Part shown: piece by piece, positions 16,407 to 22,970 of the stretch
How positions within the stretch are numbered: the stretch's first letter is position 1
Layout of the letters: each line of letters begins with the position of its first letter
IMG/VR virus record: IMGVR_UViG_3300048442_000453
Location: 1-27,912 of that record
DNA length: 27,912 nucleotides
DNA from: a virus
Direction: 5' to 3' (one strand)
The notes under the pieces: generated by a model
What the model saw: the letters and a program-made list of their open reading frames with translations, nothing else
Told to the model about the DNA's origin: nothing
Database searches by the model: none
Program-made: the position numbers and the translations under genes

Positions 16407-17687
16407 ATGGCTTTATCTTTTTTTGAGGTAGAACGCGGATTTTTACATAATGATGCTGGGATGATCGCTGGCGTTGGCGCACCTTCGGGCGCTGGCGATA
16501 GTGCTGAGGTCGGCATTGGTTCGATTTATCAGGACACAAGTTCTGGTGAGCTTTACATTAAACAGTCGGCTGGCGCTGGCGCTGCTAACTGGACACGATT
16601 GGCCGGTGCTGACGAAGTATCATCTAGCATCAGCTGGCGTGAACCTGCCAAGGTCATCGACTCAAGCGCTACATCGCTGCCTACTGGCACCGCCGGCAGT
16701 AGTGTAACGGTAGACGGTCAGAGCATTGGTGATGGTGAGCGAGTCCTTTTCGCGGCCCTCACAGCGGCTACTGGGCCAAATGTCTATATCTATGACTTAG
16801 CATCTGGCACGTTCTCGGAGGATGCCAATAACGAAACTGCTGGCGATACCGTCTACGTAGAAGCTGGTACTGGCGCGGGAAAGGTCTATAACTACAACGG
16901 GACTGACTGGGTTCTAACTAACCAGACAAACTTAGACGAGCTTGGATTTCTGCGAGCATTCGTCGGCAAATCTGGCACCGGTTCAGAGCTGCCCGACTAC
17001 TCAAGCGAAAACTACATAACAGACGGTGACAGCATTGAAACCGCTGTCGGCAAGCTTGACGCGCAGATAAGCACTAACGCATCTGCTATCTCGCAGGAAG
17101 TCACTGACCGTACTAACGGCGACAGTGCACTGCAATCAGAGCTTGACGCTACTCAGTCAGGCGGTGGCTTAAACGCCGATGGTACGTATAGCGCCTCCGG
17201 GTCAGCTAACTACATTTCGACTGCTACCAGCCTCAAGAACGCTGATAACCTGTTGGACGCACAGCTGAAGTCAACTCAGGATGACCTCGATGCTTTAGAA
17301 ACAAGCTCCGCTGCATCTGGGGCTAAACTCGACCGCGCCCGTACAGAAACTTCAGACACGGCTGTTACTACTGCTACCACTGTTGATTCGGTATCTGTTG
17401 ACGAGACTGCGCTTTGCAAGTGGATTGTCCACGTACAGGGCAACCAAGCTGGTGACGCTGCTAAAAAGCAAGTTGTCGAGGTATTGGCAACTCACGATGG
17501 GCATTCTTCTGCTGATGCAACGCAGACTGATTACACGGTTTACTCAAAGCTGCGTATCGGTAATGTTCAGGGCTTGCAGTTTTCTGTTGATGTAAGTGGC
17601 TCCGGTGCTGCACAAGTTATGCGGTTGCGAGTTCAGTCAACCACTAGCTGCGATGTGCGCGCTATCCGGGAAGTTACTAACTTCTAA
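16407..17687 (+). CDS. Tail fibre protein
   Basis: 426 residues preceded by AGGGGAAT. The N-terminal 70 residues contain GSIYQDTSSGELYIKQ...NWTRL, a small head domain common in phage fibres; residues about 100-175 form a second beta module; residues about 200-320 are helical/coiled (ENYITDGDSIETAVGKLDAQ and NLLDAQLKSTQDDLDALE), probably the trimeric shaft; the last 110 residues (CKWIVHVQGNQAGDAAKK, VEVLATHDGHSSADAT, LRVQSTTSCDVRAI) resemble the C-terminus of the preceding fibre. Its stop overlaps the next ATG (TAATG). Confidence 0.75.
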   Translation: MALSFFEVERGFLHNDAGMIAGVGAPSGAGDSAEVGIGSIYQDTSSGELYIKQSAGAGAANWTRLAGADEVSSSISWREPAKVIDSSATSLPTGTAGSSVTVDGQSIGDGERVLFAALTAATGPNVYIYDLASGTFSEDANNETAGDTVYVEAGTGAGKVYNYNGTDWVLTNQTNLDELGFLRAFVGKSGTGSELPDYSSENYITDGDSIETAVGKLDAQISTNASAISQEVTDRTNGDSALQSELDATQSGGGLNADGTYSASGSANYISTATSLKNADNLLDAQLKSTQDDLDALETSSAASGAKLDRARTETSDTAVTTATTVDSVSVDETALCKWIVHVQGNQAGDAAKKQVVEVLATHDGHSSADATQTDYTVYSKLRIGNVQGLQFSVDVSGSGAAQVMRLRVQSTTSCDVRAIREVTNF

Positions 17688-17983
17688 TGAGCCAAGACCG
17701 AGCCTTTGAGACCGACGAGTTACTAATCGGTGAAGCGGCCAGCATTCTCACTGGGAGTGCTGACCCGCGTTCGCCGCCCTTGTCGCGTCCCATTGGCTCG
17801 ATCTACTTACGGACAAATGGTACTCTTTGGCAAAAGACTGGCTCCGTTGCTAACCAATGGACTCAGTTAGAAGCTGGTGACGGAAATACCGGCGAAGCTT
17901 ACGGAAATGATGATGGGGGCAGGGCGGCGTCAATATATGGCGGCACCACTGCTATAGACGGAGGCGGGGCTAGTGGCACGTAA
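17687..17983 (+). CDS. Short fibre-head protein with DGG end
   Basis: 98 residues. Residues 25-65 (SPPLSRPIGSIYLRTNGTLW, NQWTQLEAGDG) resemble the N-terminal head of the preceding fibre, but there is no shaft. The C-terminus is a Gly-rich tail with DDGG, YGG and IDGGGASGT. It may be an adaptor or decoration subunit of the fibre. Its end overlaps the next gene's GTG start by 11 bases. Confidence 0.6.
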   Translation: MSQDRAFETDELLIGEAASILTGSADPRSPPLSRPIGSIYLRTNGTLWQKTGSVANQWTQLEAGDGNTGEAYGNDDGGRAASIYGGTTAIDGGGASGT

Positions 17984-18260
17984 CATACAGCTAAGGCGCG
18001 ACCCGGCTAGTACGTGGACAACCGTTGATCCGATACTCGCAGAGGGCGAGATTGGCTACGAGTTAGACACCGGCAAGTTAAAGGTGGGCAACGGGACTGA
18101 TAATTGGTCAGACCTACCTTATCGCATATCTACAATTCACAACGATTTGACTGGTCGGGGGACAGCTGATGCCCACCCGATCAACGCTATTACCAACCTA
18201 CAATCAAGCCTTGATGACCGGCTTACCTTTACTGATACTATTGACGGAGGCGCATTCTAA
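17973..18260 (+). CDS. Short Mtd_N protein with DGG end
   Basis: 95 residues starting at GTG 17973 inside the end of the previous gene. Residues 1-48 are a clear Mtd_N match (IQLRRDPASTWTTVDPILAE, YELDTGKLKVGNGTDNW). Then NDLTGRGTADAHPINAITNL, a standard fibre segment, and a short end TIDGGAF. With only a head domain and a stub it looks like a minimal fibre adaptor. TAATG overlap with the next start. Confidence 0.65.
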   Translation: MARNIQLRRDPASTWTTVDPILAEGEIGYELDTGKLKVGNGTDNWSDLPYRISTIHNDLTGRGTADAHPINAITNLQSSLDDRLTFTDTIDGGAF

Positions 18261-19099
18261 TGTCGCAAACAATTACAATTAAGCGAAGTACAACGACGAG
18301 TGTCCCAAGCTCACTAGAAAATGGTGAGTTGGCATATTCACAGTCAAGCAAAAAGTTATTCGTTGGCCGTCCGGGTGGCGGTACGGGTGACGTTGATGCA
18401 ATCGGCGGTAAGTTTTACACCGACAAGATTGATAACAACAGCGCTAACTGGGACGCAGGTTACAATGACAAGATCAACTCAGCATCATTTAACACGGCTG
18501 ATGGTGTTCTTACCCTTACGCAGCAGGACGGTGGTACAGTAACCGCCGACCTCGATGGGCGGTATCTCACAAGCTTTACCGAGAGTGACACCCTGGACGA
18601 TGTAACTGGTCGGGGCGCAACAACCTCAAACAGCATTACCGTTGGCGGTCTATCTGTTACCGGTAACCTCACCGTGTCCGGAACGACTACCTCGGTTAAC
18701 ACTGAAGAAGTCAACATCGCCGATAACTTTGTGCTGCTGAACAGTAACGTAACCGGCGCACCTTCAGAAAATGCTGGCATCGAGATTGAGCGCGGCACCG
18801 GAACCAATGTACAGATTCGGTATAACGAGACTTCTGACAAGTGGGAGCTTACTAATGATGGGTCTAGCTTTGACGATATTGCCACAGGCGATTCAGTTCG
18901 CACAGATAGCGAAATCATTGGGCTGGTTACTGCTGGAACCCAGAGCAATATTTCTGTTACTGATGGGACTACTGGGGTCGATTTTGCAGTCCCGACTGCA
19001 ACAGCGTCTGCGTTGGGTGTAGCTTCATTTGACACCCCGGACTTTGCTGTAACTGCTGGTGCTGTTAGCATCAACCGCGTTGACGGTGGTACGTTCTAA
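18260..19099 (+). CDS. Fibre protein, cyanophage-structural-type repeats
   Basis: 279 residues. The N-terminus (ITIKRSTTTSVPSSLENGEL, SQSSKKLFVGRPGG) is related to the Mtd_N-type head. The middle has LTQQDGGTVTADLDGRYL and TGNLTVSGTTTSV, then NFVLLNSNVTGAPSENAGI, IEIERGTGTNVQIRYNE and DKWELTNDGSSF, a module I know from many marine-phage virion proteins. It ends with INRVDGGTF. Likely trimeric beta-strand fibre. It starts on the previous stop. Confidence 0.7.
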   Translation: MSQTITIKRSTTTSVPSSLENGELAYSQSSKKLFVGRPGGGTGDVDAIGGKFYTDKIDNNSANWDAGYNDKINSASFNTADGVLTLTQQDGGTVTADLDGRYLTSFTESDTLDDVTGRGATTSNSITVGGLSVTGNLTVSGTTTSVNTEEVNIADNFVLLNSNVTGAPSENAGIEIERGTGTNVQIRYNETSDKWELTNDGSSFDDIATGDSVRTDSEIIGLVTAGTQSNISVTDGTTGVDFAVPTATASALGVASFDTPDFAVTAGAVSINRVDGGTF

Positions 19100-19102
19100 G
19101 CT

Positions 19103-19720
19103 ATGACAGCGCGCATACAGTTACGCCGGTCGTTTACGGCCGGTGCTGTTCCCACAACAGGGCAGATTTGGAATAGTGAGCTTGCTTACAATGTTCCCGA
19201 TGGGAAGCTGTACGCAAAGAAAACTGTCAATGGCGTTGAGTCGATCATACTTATTAACAGCAGTGGCGGGGGCAGCACAGACCCCGACCCGGTTGTAAAG
19301 TGCCAGCTGACCACTAATAACCAACTCAACTCGACCGCAACTTATACCCGGCGAAATGTATTTAATACTTCCCCTGCGTTTAACGTGGGTGGGTTTACTG
19401 TAAGCAGCACTGGGATCGAAGTGCCTAGTGCTGGGAAATATGTTTGCTTGGCAACTATCTTTGTCACCAACGACAGGGAAAAGGCAGACGTGGGGGTCGC
19501 GTTTGGGATCAATGACCAAAGGCAGTTTGATGCTTTGGCGGCGACCGGGTACACCCGCGACAGGGATGGCCACGAAGAAAGCTCAACTAACCTGACGTCA
19601 GTTTACAACTTGACTGCTGGCGACGAAATTAACCTTTTCTTTGCGCGCATTGCTAGGTCGGGGTCGAGTAACGTAGAGCTTCAAACCACCAGCAACGTGT
19701 CTATCTTCAAGCTGGTCTAG
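19103..19720 (+). CDS. Fibre protein with C1q-like C-terminal domain
   Basis: 205 residues, ATG three bases after the preceding stop. The N-terminal 50 residues (IQLRRSFTAGAVPTTGQIWN, ELAYNVPDGKLYAKK) are a degenerate Mtd_N-type head. Residues about 70-205 form a C1q/TNF-like jelly roll: FNTSPAFNVGGF, TGIEVPSAGKYVCLATIF, GYTRDRDGHEESSTNL, LTAGDEINLFFARIA. Such trimeric jelly rolls are found at fibre tips and bind surface polymers or proteins, so a receptor-binding role is plausible. Confidence 0.7.
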   Translation: MTARIQLRRSFTAGAVPTTGQIWNSELAYNVPDGKLYAKKTVNGVESIILINSSGGGSTDPDPVVKCQLTTNNQLNSTATYTRRNVFNTSPAFNVGGFTVSSTGIEVPSAGKYVCLATIFVTNDREKADVGVAFGINDQRQFDALAATGYTRDRDGHEESSTNLTSVYNLTAGDEINLFFARIARSGSSNVELQTTSNVSIFKLV

Positions 19721-19728
19721 GGGGATCA

Positions 19729-20319
19729 ATGGCCTATTGCAAAGTTACCGATGGGGTGGCTCAGTATTACACGCTTGGCCTTTTGCGCCGGGAGTTGCCA
19801 GAAGGCGCAGAGATAACTCCCGAAGTTATGGCGGCAAACTCAGTGTTCGCTGTAACAGAATCGAGTGTGCCTGATTACGATATAAAGACGGAGCGAGTAG
19901 AGCAGCAATACGATTTTATCAATGACGCCTGGACACTTGTTTGGCATGTTGTTCCGAAGCCCGATGTTGAGCTAATCAGCAACGCAGTCGCCAAAGCTAA
20001 AGCGGATCGAAAAGACGTAGAGCAAGGTGGAGTGGTTTGGCAGGGGTACACATTCGACACCAGCGAAGAATCACAGGCTAGGCATAACGCCGCGGCGACC
20101 GCCATATCGCTAGGGCTAAGGACTGGCGGCGTCTGGAAGGCCAAAGACGAGGACGGTGACACCGCCTTTGTTGATATGAGCAATGACGATCTTATCGCGG
20201 TAACTCAGATCATATATAACCACGTACAGGGCTGCTTTGAAGCTGAGGCAATGGCCGTGGCTGCTATTCAGGGGGGCGATCTGTCGGCAACCTTTGCCGA
20301 TTATTTCGCAGCCTATTGA
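19729..20319 (+). CDS. DUF4376-containing fibre-associated protein
   Basis: 196 residues. Residues about 100-185 (VWQGYTFDTSEESQARHNAA, ISLGLRTGGVWKAKD, FVDMSNDDLIAVTQ...HVQGCFEAEA) fit the DUF4376 pattern found at the end of many phage tail fibre or fibre-assembly proteins. The N-terminal part resembles small tail-fibre assembly proteins. Binding site TAGGGGGA. Its TGA overlaps the endolysin's TTG start. It closes the fibre array, so a chaperone or fibre-assembly function is likely. Confidence 0.7.
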   Translation: MAYCKVTDGVAQYYTLGLLRRELPEGAEITPEVMAANSVFAVTESSVPDYDIKTERVEQQYDFINDAWTLVWHVVPKPDVELISNAVAKAKADRKDVEQGGVVWQGYTFDTSEESQARHNAAATAISLGLRTGGVWKAKDEDGDTAFVDMSNDDLIAVTQIIYNHVQGCFEAEAMAVAAIQGGDLSATFADYFAAY

Positions 20320-20684
20320 GTGACTACTTCACAATTGAAGAATTGGCGTGCAAGCATTGTGGCGCTTATAAGTTCGACCCTTACTTTCTGCAGCTGTTAA
20401 ATGCGCTGCGCCACCAGTTCGGTGGCCCCCTCCGGGTTAGCTCGGGCTACAGATGCCCAGATCACCCAATCGAAAAAGGCCGCGAGACACCGGGGAGTCA
20501 CACCACCGGAAAAGCTGCAGATATTCAAGTCGATCACGGCGATGCCATTAAAGTAATTGCGATTGCCCATAGTCTAGGCATCGAGCGTATTGGCGTTCAG
20601 CAATATGGTTCCGGTCGATTTATCCACCTTGATATATGCAAAGATCGCCTTACCCCTGCCCTCTGGAGCTATAGCACCCGCTAA
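20316..20684 (+). CDS. Endolysin, M15-family peptidase
   Basis: 122 residues starting at TTG 20316, coupled to the preceding TGA (TTGA); no ATG or GTG is in frame nearby. The sequence shows the M15 (VanY-like/DUF-M15_3) signature: FTIEELACKHCG at the start, RVSSGYRCPDHP (40-51), GSHTTGKAADIQV (60-72) and RFIHLDI (101-107). H62, D69 and H104 are the expected zinc ligands. It cleaves peptidoglycan cross-bridges or stem peptides (D-alanyl or L-alanyl-D-glutamate type not decidable here). No signal peptide, so it needs the holins at 15160-15824 for release. Confidence 0.85.
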   Translation: MSDYFTIEELACKHCGAYKFDPYFLQLLNALRHQFGGPLRVSSGYRCPDHPIEKGRETPGSHTTGKAADIQVDHGDAIKVIAIAHSLGIERIGVQQYGSGRFIHLDICKDRLTPALWSYSTR

Positions 20685-20686
20685 TT

Positions 20687-20700
20687 GTTCCACGTAGAAC
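20687..20700 (+). promoter_or_regulatory. parS-like palindrome
   Basis: GTTCCACGTAGAAC differs at one position from the palindromic core GTTCCACGTGGAAC used as chromosomal parS in Pseudomonas-type gammaproteobacteria. It lies two bases after the endolysin stop and about 95 bases upstream of the first early gene. Function is inferred; it could also be a weak palindromic operator. Confidence 0.4.
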
Positions 20701-20723
20701 TCCAAAAAAAAGAAACAAAACTG

Positions 20724-20752
20724 TTTCCCCCGTAGTCAAACCTATGTAAAAT
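20724..20752 (+). promoter_or_regulatory. Weak candidate early promoter
   Basis: The gap 20685-20794 must hold the promoter of the early genes if they are transcribed separately. A TAAAAT -10 at 20747-20752 lies 17 bases after TTTCCC (20724-20729), a poor -35. An A-rich tract (20703-20720) upstream could act as an UP-element. Only the -10 is convincing. Confidence 0.35.
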
Positions 20753-20794
20753 AGTGCTGTTGGTGAGTGCTTTTGCTCATCCGTGGGAGGACTA

Positions 20795-21091
20795 ATGGCA
20801 GCATCTACGATTATTCAAATCAAGACTTTAACGACAGAGGCCGATGTTGAATTACACGGCTGTCCTATCGTTGACACCGATGACGAAATTGCTTTTGTCC
20901 GGGTACCGCTATCAGAAATTGATTGCTATTACTCGGTCAATGGCGGCGTGTACCCAGACGAAGCATGGGGGTCGCGCATACTGGTGGAGGAAATAGACAT
21001 AGAAGTCCACCGGTGCAAGTGGGAAGGTCATGCAGTATTAAATGACGAAGAAGTGGCCGAAGAATTATTACTTTGGTCAAACGAATCTTAA
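20795..21091 (+). CDS. Unknown 98-residue protein
   Basis: ATG at 20795 is chosen over an in-frame GTG at 20783 because that GTG is part of the CGTGGGAGG leader that supplies the ribosome binding site. The product is acidic, with ADVELHGCPIVDTDDEI and a C-terminal DEEVAEELLLWSNES. No family recognised. First gene of the early/middle region, directly downstream of the candidate promoter and the parS-like site. Confidence 0.7.
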   Translation: MAASTIIQIKTLTTEADVELHGCPIVDTDDEIAFVRVPLSEIDCYYSVNGGVYPDEAWGSRILVEEIDIEVHRCKWEGHAVLNDEEVAEELLLWSNES

Positions 21092-21108
21092 ACGTGGGAG
21101 AAAAAACT

Positions 21109-21387
21109 ATGCAAGACCCTATTGAAGCCCTTAACAAGCTATCTGCTTTGGAAGGTGGGCCAAAAACTAAGCTGGTGCGAGTGCCAGTTGCCCCGGTGAT
21201 TGATTTTGGCGTTGCCCTAGATCAATACATGGCGTACACGCAAAAAGAGTTCGAGTGTGGCTGGTGTGATGCGGAATCTGGCAACCCACCTTGTCAGGTT
21301 AGCGAGGCATACAATGCTGGTTACTACCAGTCCTACGCGTGTCAAGCGTGTCACGAAGGACAAACGGAGGGTTACCCCAATGACTGA
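21109..21387 (+). CDS. Unknown protein with cysteine cluster
   Basis: 92 residues; ATG 21109 preferred over an in-frame TTG at 21073 because the conserved leader TTAAACGTGGGAGA sits directly before it. The C-terminal third carries CGWC, a further Cys in NPPC, then CQAC, with a His two residues on (CHEG in full CQACHEG), a possible zinc-binding knuckle. Overlaps the next gene by eight bases. Function unknown; position before a single-strand annealing protein suggests a DNA-metabolism helper but no evidence beyond that. Confidence 0.65.
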   Translation: MQDPIEALNKLSALEGGPKTKLVRVPVAPVIDFGVALDQYMAYTQKEFECGWCDAESGNPPCQVSEAYNAGYYQSYACQACHEGQTEGYPND

Positions 21388-22111
21388 TCAATTACCTTCA
21401 GTGTATGAAAGGCTCAGCGAAATAAACGTCAACGACCATAAACAGAAAAAAGGCAACTTTGATTACCTCAGCTGGACGTGGGCTATTGATGCTGTGAAAC
21501 GCAGCGGCCTAGATTTCAGTTACGAGTTGCTTGACGATCAGGTGTACAACGATGGGAGCATGGAAGTGCGCTGCTCCGTCACCCTCGATTCTATACGGCA
21601 TGTTATGTGGCTTGCTGTAACTGATCACAATAACAGGGCAATCAAAAATCCAGACGCCGCGGCGATTAACAAGGCAAGAATGCGCTGCTTAGTAAAGGCG
21701 ATTGCGATTCATGGCCTCGGGTTCTATATCTACGCCGGTGAGGATTTGCCAGCCACCACTCTCGAAGTGTACGAAGAGTTTATGGCTGACATTGAGAGTA
21801 ACGAGTACAAGGTCGCGCTGAAGTATGTTGCGATGACAGAGGCCGAGCAGGTTGAGCTATCGAAGTCTGCCCCAGCGGGGCATAAGGTCGAGCTAAAGGC
21901 AAAGCTGCGGGAGCTGTCCGGTAAGGTTCACGAGGTCGCCGATAGTTGTGCGGCTACCCTTGGTGAGCAGCTAGAGGCGAATGACACTCACGGCGTTATT
22001 GAGTCGGTGAGCGAGCTTGTCGATATTGAGAAAAAACTGGTGTGGGCAAGAATCACCCCGGAGCAAAAAAGCGCAATCACAGAAATATTTAAGGAGCAAA
22101 AAAATGCCTAA
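21380..22111 (+). CDS. Single-strand annealing protein, DUF1071 (Sak-like)
   Basis: 243 residues. ATG 21380 has CGGAGGG upstream and is favoured over an upstream ATG at 21257 that would overlap the previous gene widely. Residues about 20-35 (KKGNFDYLSWTWAIDAVKR) and 92-125 (AIKNPDAAAINKARMRCLVK, AIHGLGFYIYAGEDLP) are the DUF1071 signature, a Rad52-like superfamily of phage recombinases that pair complementary single strands. The C-terminal 100 residues are a helical extension (ELKAKLRELSGKVHEVADSC). It is followed by a likely SSB, and NinB and NinG lie further right, so this is the phage recombination set. Confidence 0.85.
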   Translation: MTDQLPSVYERLSEINVNDHKQKKGNFDYLSWTWAIDAVKRSGLDFSYELLDDQVYNDGSMEVRCSVTLDSIRHVMWLAVTDHNNRAIKNPDAAAINKARMRCLVKAIAIHGLGFYIYAGEDLPATTLEVYEEFMADIESNEYKVALKYVAMTEAEQVELSKSAPAGHKVELKAKLRELSGKVHEVADSCAATLGEQLEANDTHGVIESVSELVDIEKKLVWARITPEQKSAITEIFKEQKNA

Positions 22112-22376
22112 GATTAAAGACGCAAAAGCTGTTGTACGCACTTACACCTGCCCCAAGACTAACAAGGAAAAAAACGTCTGGATGAAAGTTGGCAGTCTGT
22201 TTGAGAGTGACAAAGGACTTTCACTGCAACTTGATTTAATGCCGGTTGGCCCTGAGTTCACTGGCTGGATAAAGTTTTTTGACCCCTACGAGGACAGAGA
22301 GCAGAATTATGCGGAAGGCATGAAAGTGGTTAAGTCTCAGCTTGAGCCAATCGCTGAGGACGATATTCCGTTTTAA
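22104..22376 (+). CDS. SSB-like protein with acidic tail
   Basis: 90 residues; ATG 22104 with AAGGAG at 22091-22096. Beta-rich (AVVRTYTCPKTNKEKNVWMK, LSLQLDLMPVGPEFTGWIKF), compatible with a small OB fold, and ending AEDDIPF, the same acidic-Pro-Phe type of C-terminus by which bacterial SSBs recruit partner proteins. Overlaps the annealing protein by eight bases; the pairing of annealing protein plus SSB is common. Family membership is inferred from tail, size and context. Confidence 0.65.
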   Translation: MPKIKDAKAVVRTYTCPKTNKEKNVWMKVGSLFESDKGLSLQLDLMPVGPEFTGWIKFFDPYEDREQNYAEGMKVVKSQLEPIAEDDIPF

Positions 22377-22381
22377 AAAAG

Positions 22382-22402
22382 GGGGCGGTCATGAATCGCC
22401 CC
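22382..22402 (-). terminator. Hairpin, possible minus-strand terminator
   Basis: GGGGCG (22382-22387) pairs with CGCCCC (22397-22402). On the + strand no T-run follows, but on the minus strand the hairpin is followed by a T-tract (complement of the A-run at 22374-22380). It could stop antisense transcription toward the SSB gene or simply be an mRNA hairpin. Confidence 0.3.
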
Positions 22403-22442
22403 AAACTCTAGGAACCGCAATCAACTTAACAAGGGATGTAGC

Positions 22443-22658
22443 ATGGAGTCAAATCTAACGGATGCCGGTAAGTGCATCAGAATCGCGCAAGAAATGCGCT
22501 CGATAAATACCAAAGAGCTCTGCGAAAAGATGGGAGTGCAGAGACAGCAGATGCATCGCTGGAGGCTATCCAAAAACCTAAAGCTGCATATTGTTCAGCA
22601 GTTCGCTGGTTTGTTTGGTATGTCCCTGGACGAATTTTGCAAGCTAGACAAAATGTAA
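22443..22658 (+). CDS. Cro-like XRE-family DNA-binding protein
   Basis: 71 residues with a single helix-turn-helix: IRIAQEMRSINTKELCEKMG, VQRQQMHRWRL, then LHIVQQFAGLFGMSLDEF, the usual XRE/Cro five-helix layout. Arg/Gln/His-rich recognition helix (RQQMHRWR). Binding site AAGGGATG. It is followed by a strong terminator and then by a 270-base hairpin-rich gap, so it probably regulates promoters in this area. No matching CI-like repressor is visible. Confidence 0.75.
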   Translation: MESNLTDAGKCIRIAQEMRSINTKELCEKMGVQRQQMHRWRLSKNLKLHIVQQFAGLFGMSLDEFCKLDKM

Positions 22659-22660
22659 AA

Positions 22661-22698
22661 AAAACCCCCGAGGCCGTGGGAGGTCGCCCGGGGGTTTT
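22661..22698 (+). terminator. Strong intrinsic terminator
   Basis: AAACCCCCG (22662-22670) pairs with CGGGGGTTT (22689-22697), extended by an inner GGC/GCC pair, and ends in TTTT. The A-run upstream makes it bidirectional. Unusually, its loop contains CGTGGGAGG (22675-22683), the same motif that leads several early genes. Confidence 0.8.
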
Positions 22699-22718
22699 AA
22701 ACTAACTCGCGTTAGTTT
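22699..22718. repeat. Perfect inverted repeat
   Basis: AAACTAAC (22699-22706) and GTTAGTTT (22711-22718) around TCGC. It could be an operator for the adjacent Cro-like protein (symmetrical half-sites), or a second terminator-like hairpin, although no T-run beyond the stem follows. Confidence 0.5.
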
Positions 22719-22970
22719 ATGGTGTGGATTGTGGAAGCCACAGCCCAATTATAAGCCAGCAGTGCTTATCGTTGCAAGCTGTGACGTTGTTGGGCGCTAG
22801 GCCGGGGAAGATAAAACCCCGGAGTCGACGATACTTGTGAGTGAGCGCGCCTTTCCCGGCCGAGAGCAGGTCGGGAGAATAGACTAGAAGATTCGATACA
22901 ACATTTATCCGCTCGTCATTTCTATTTAAATTTTATGCGCGTAAGCGTAAGGTTAAACGTGGGAGATAAT
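22719..22970. other. Gene-free, hairpin-rich interval
   Basis: No plausible reading frame on either strand. Hairpins: TGTGG/CCACA near 22731-22743; CCGGGG (22802-22807) with CCCCGG (22817-22822); and a 7-pair stem CCCGGCC/GGTCGGG around 22856-22876. Then an AT-rich stretch (22902-22936) that could hold a promoter or melt easily. It ends in the leader TTAAACGTGGGAGA. Candidates: untranslated structured RNA, regulatory region or replication origin. No tRNA or riboswitch recognised. Confidence 0.5.

Noticed and set aside
18460-19074. 204-residue minus-strand reading frame
   Set aside because: Shadow of the repetitive fibre gene at 18260; composition mirrors the + strand codons.
1154-19720. Diversity-generating retroelement, suggested by the many Mtd_N domains
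   Set aside because: No reverse transcriptase gene, no C-type lectin-like variable end and no template/variable repeat pair was seen; Mtd_N is a general fibre domain.
22802-22822. Hairpin as another terminator
   Set aside because: CCGGGG/CCCCGG is followed by AGTCGACG, not by a T-run.
22719-22970. tRNA gene in the gap
   Set aside because: No cloverleaf, no GGTTCGA-type T-arm with matching stems and no CCA end could be built; only simple hairpins.
22443-22970. Lysogeny switch
   Set aside because: Only one Cro-like gene exists; there is no divergent repressor, minus-strand gene or integrase in the window.
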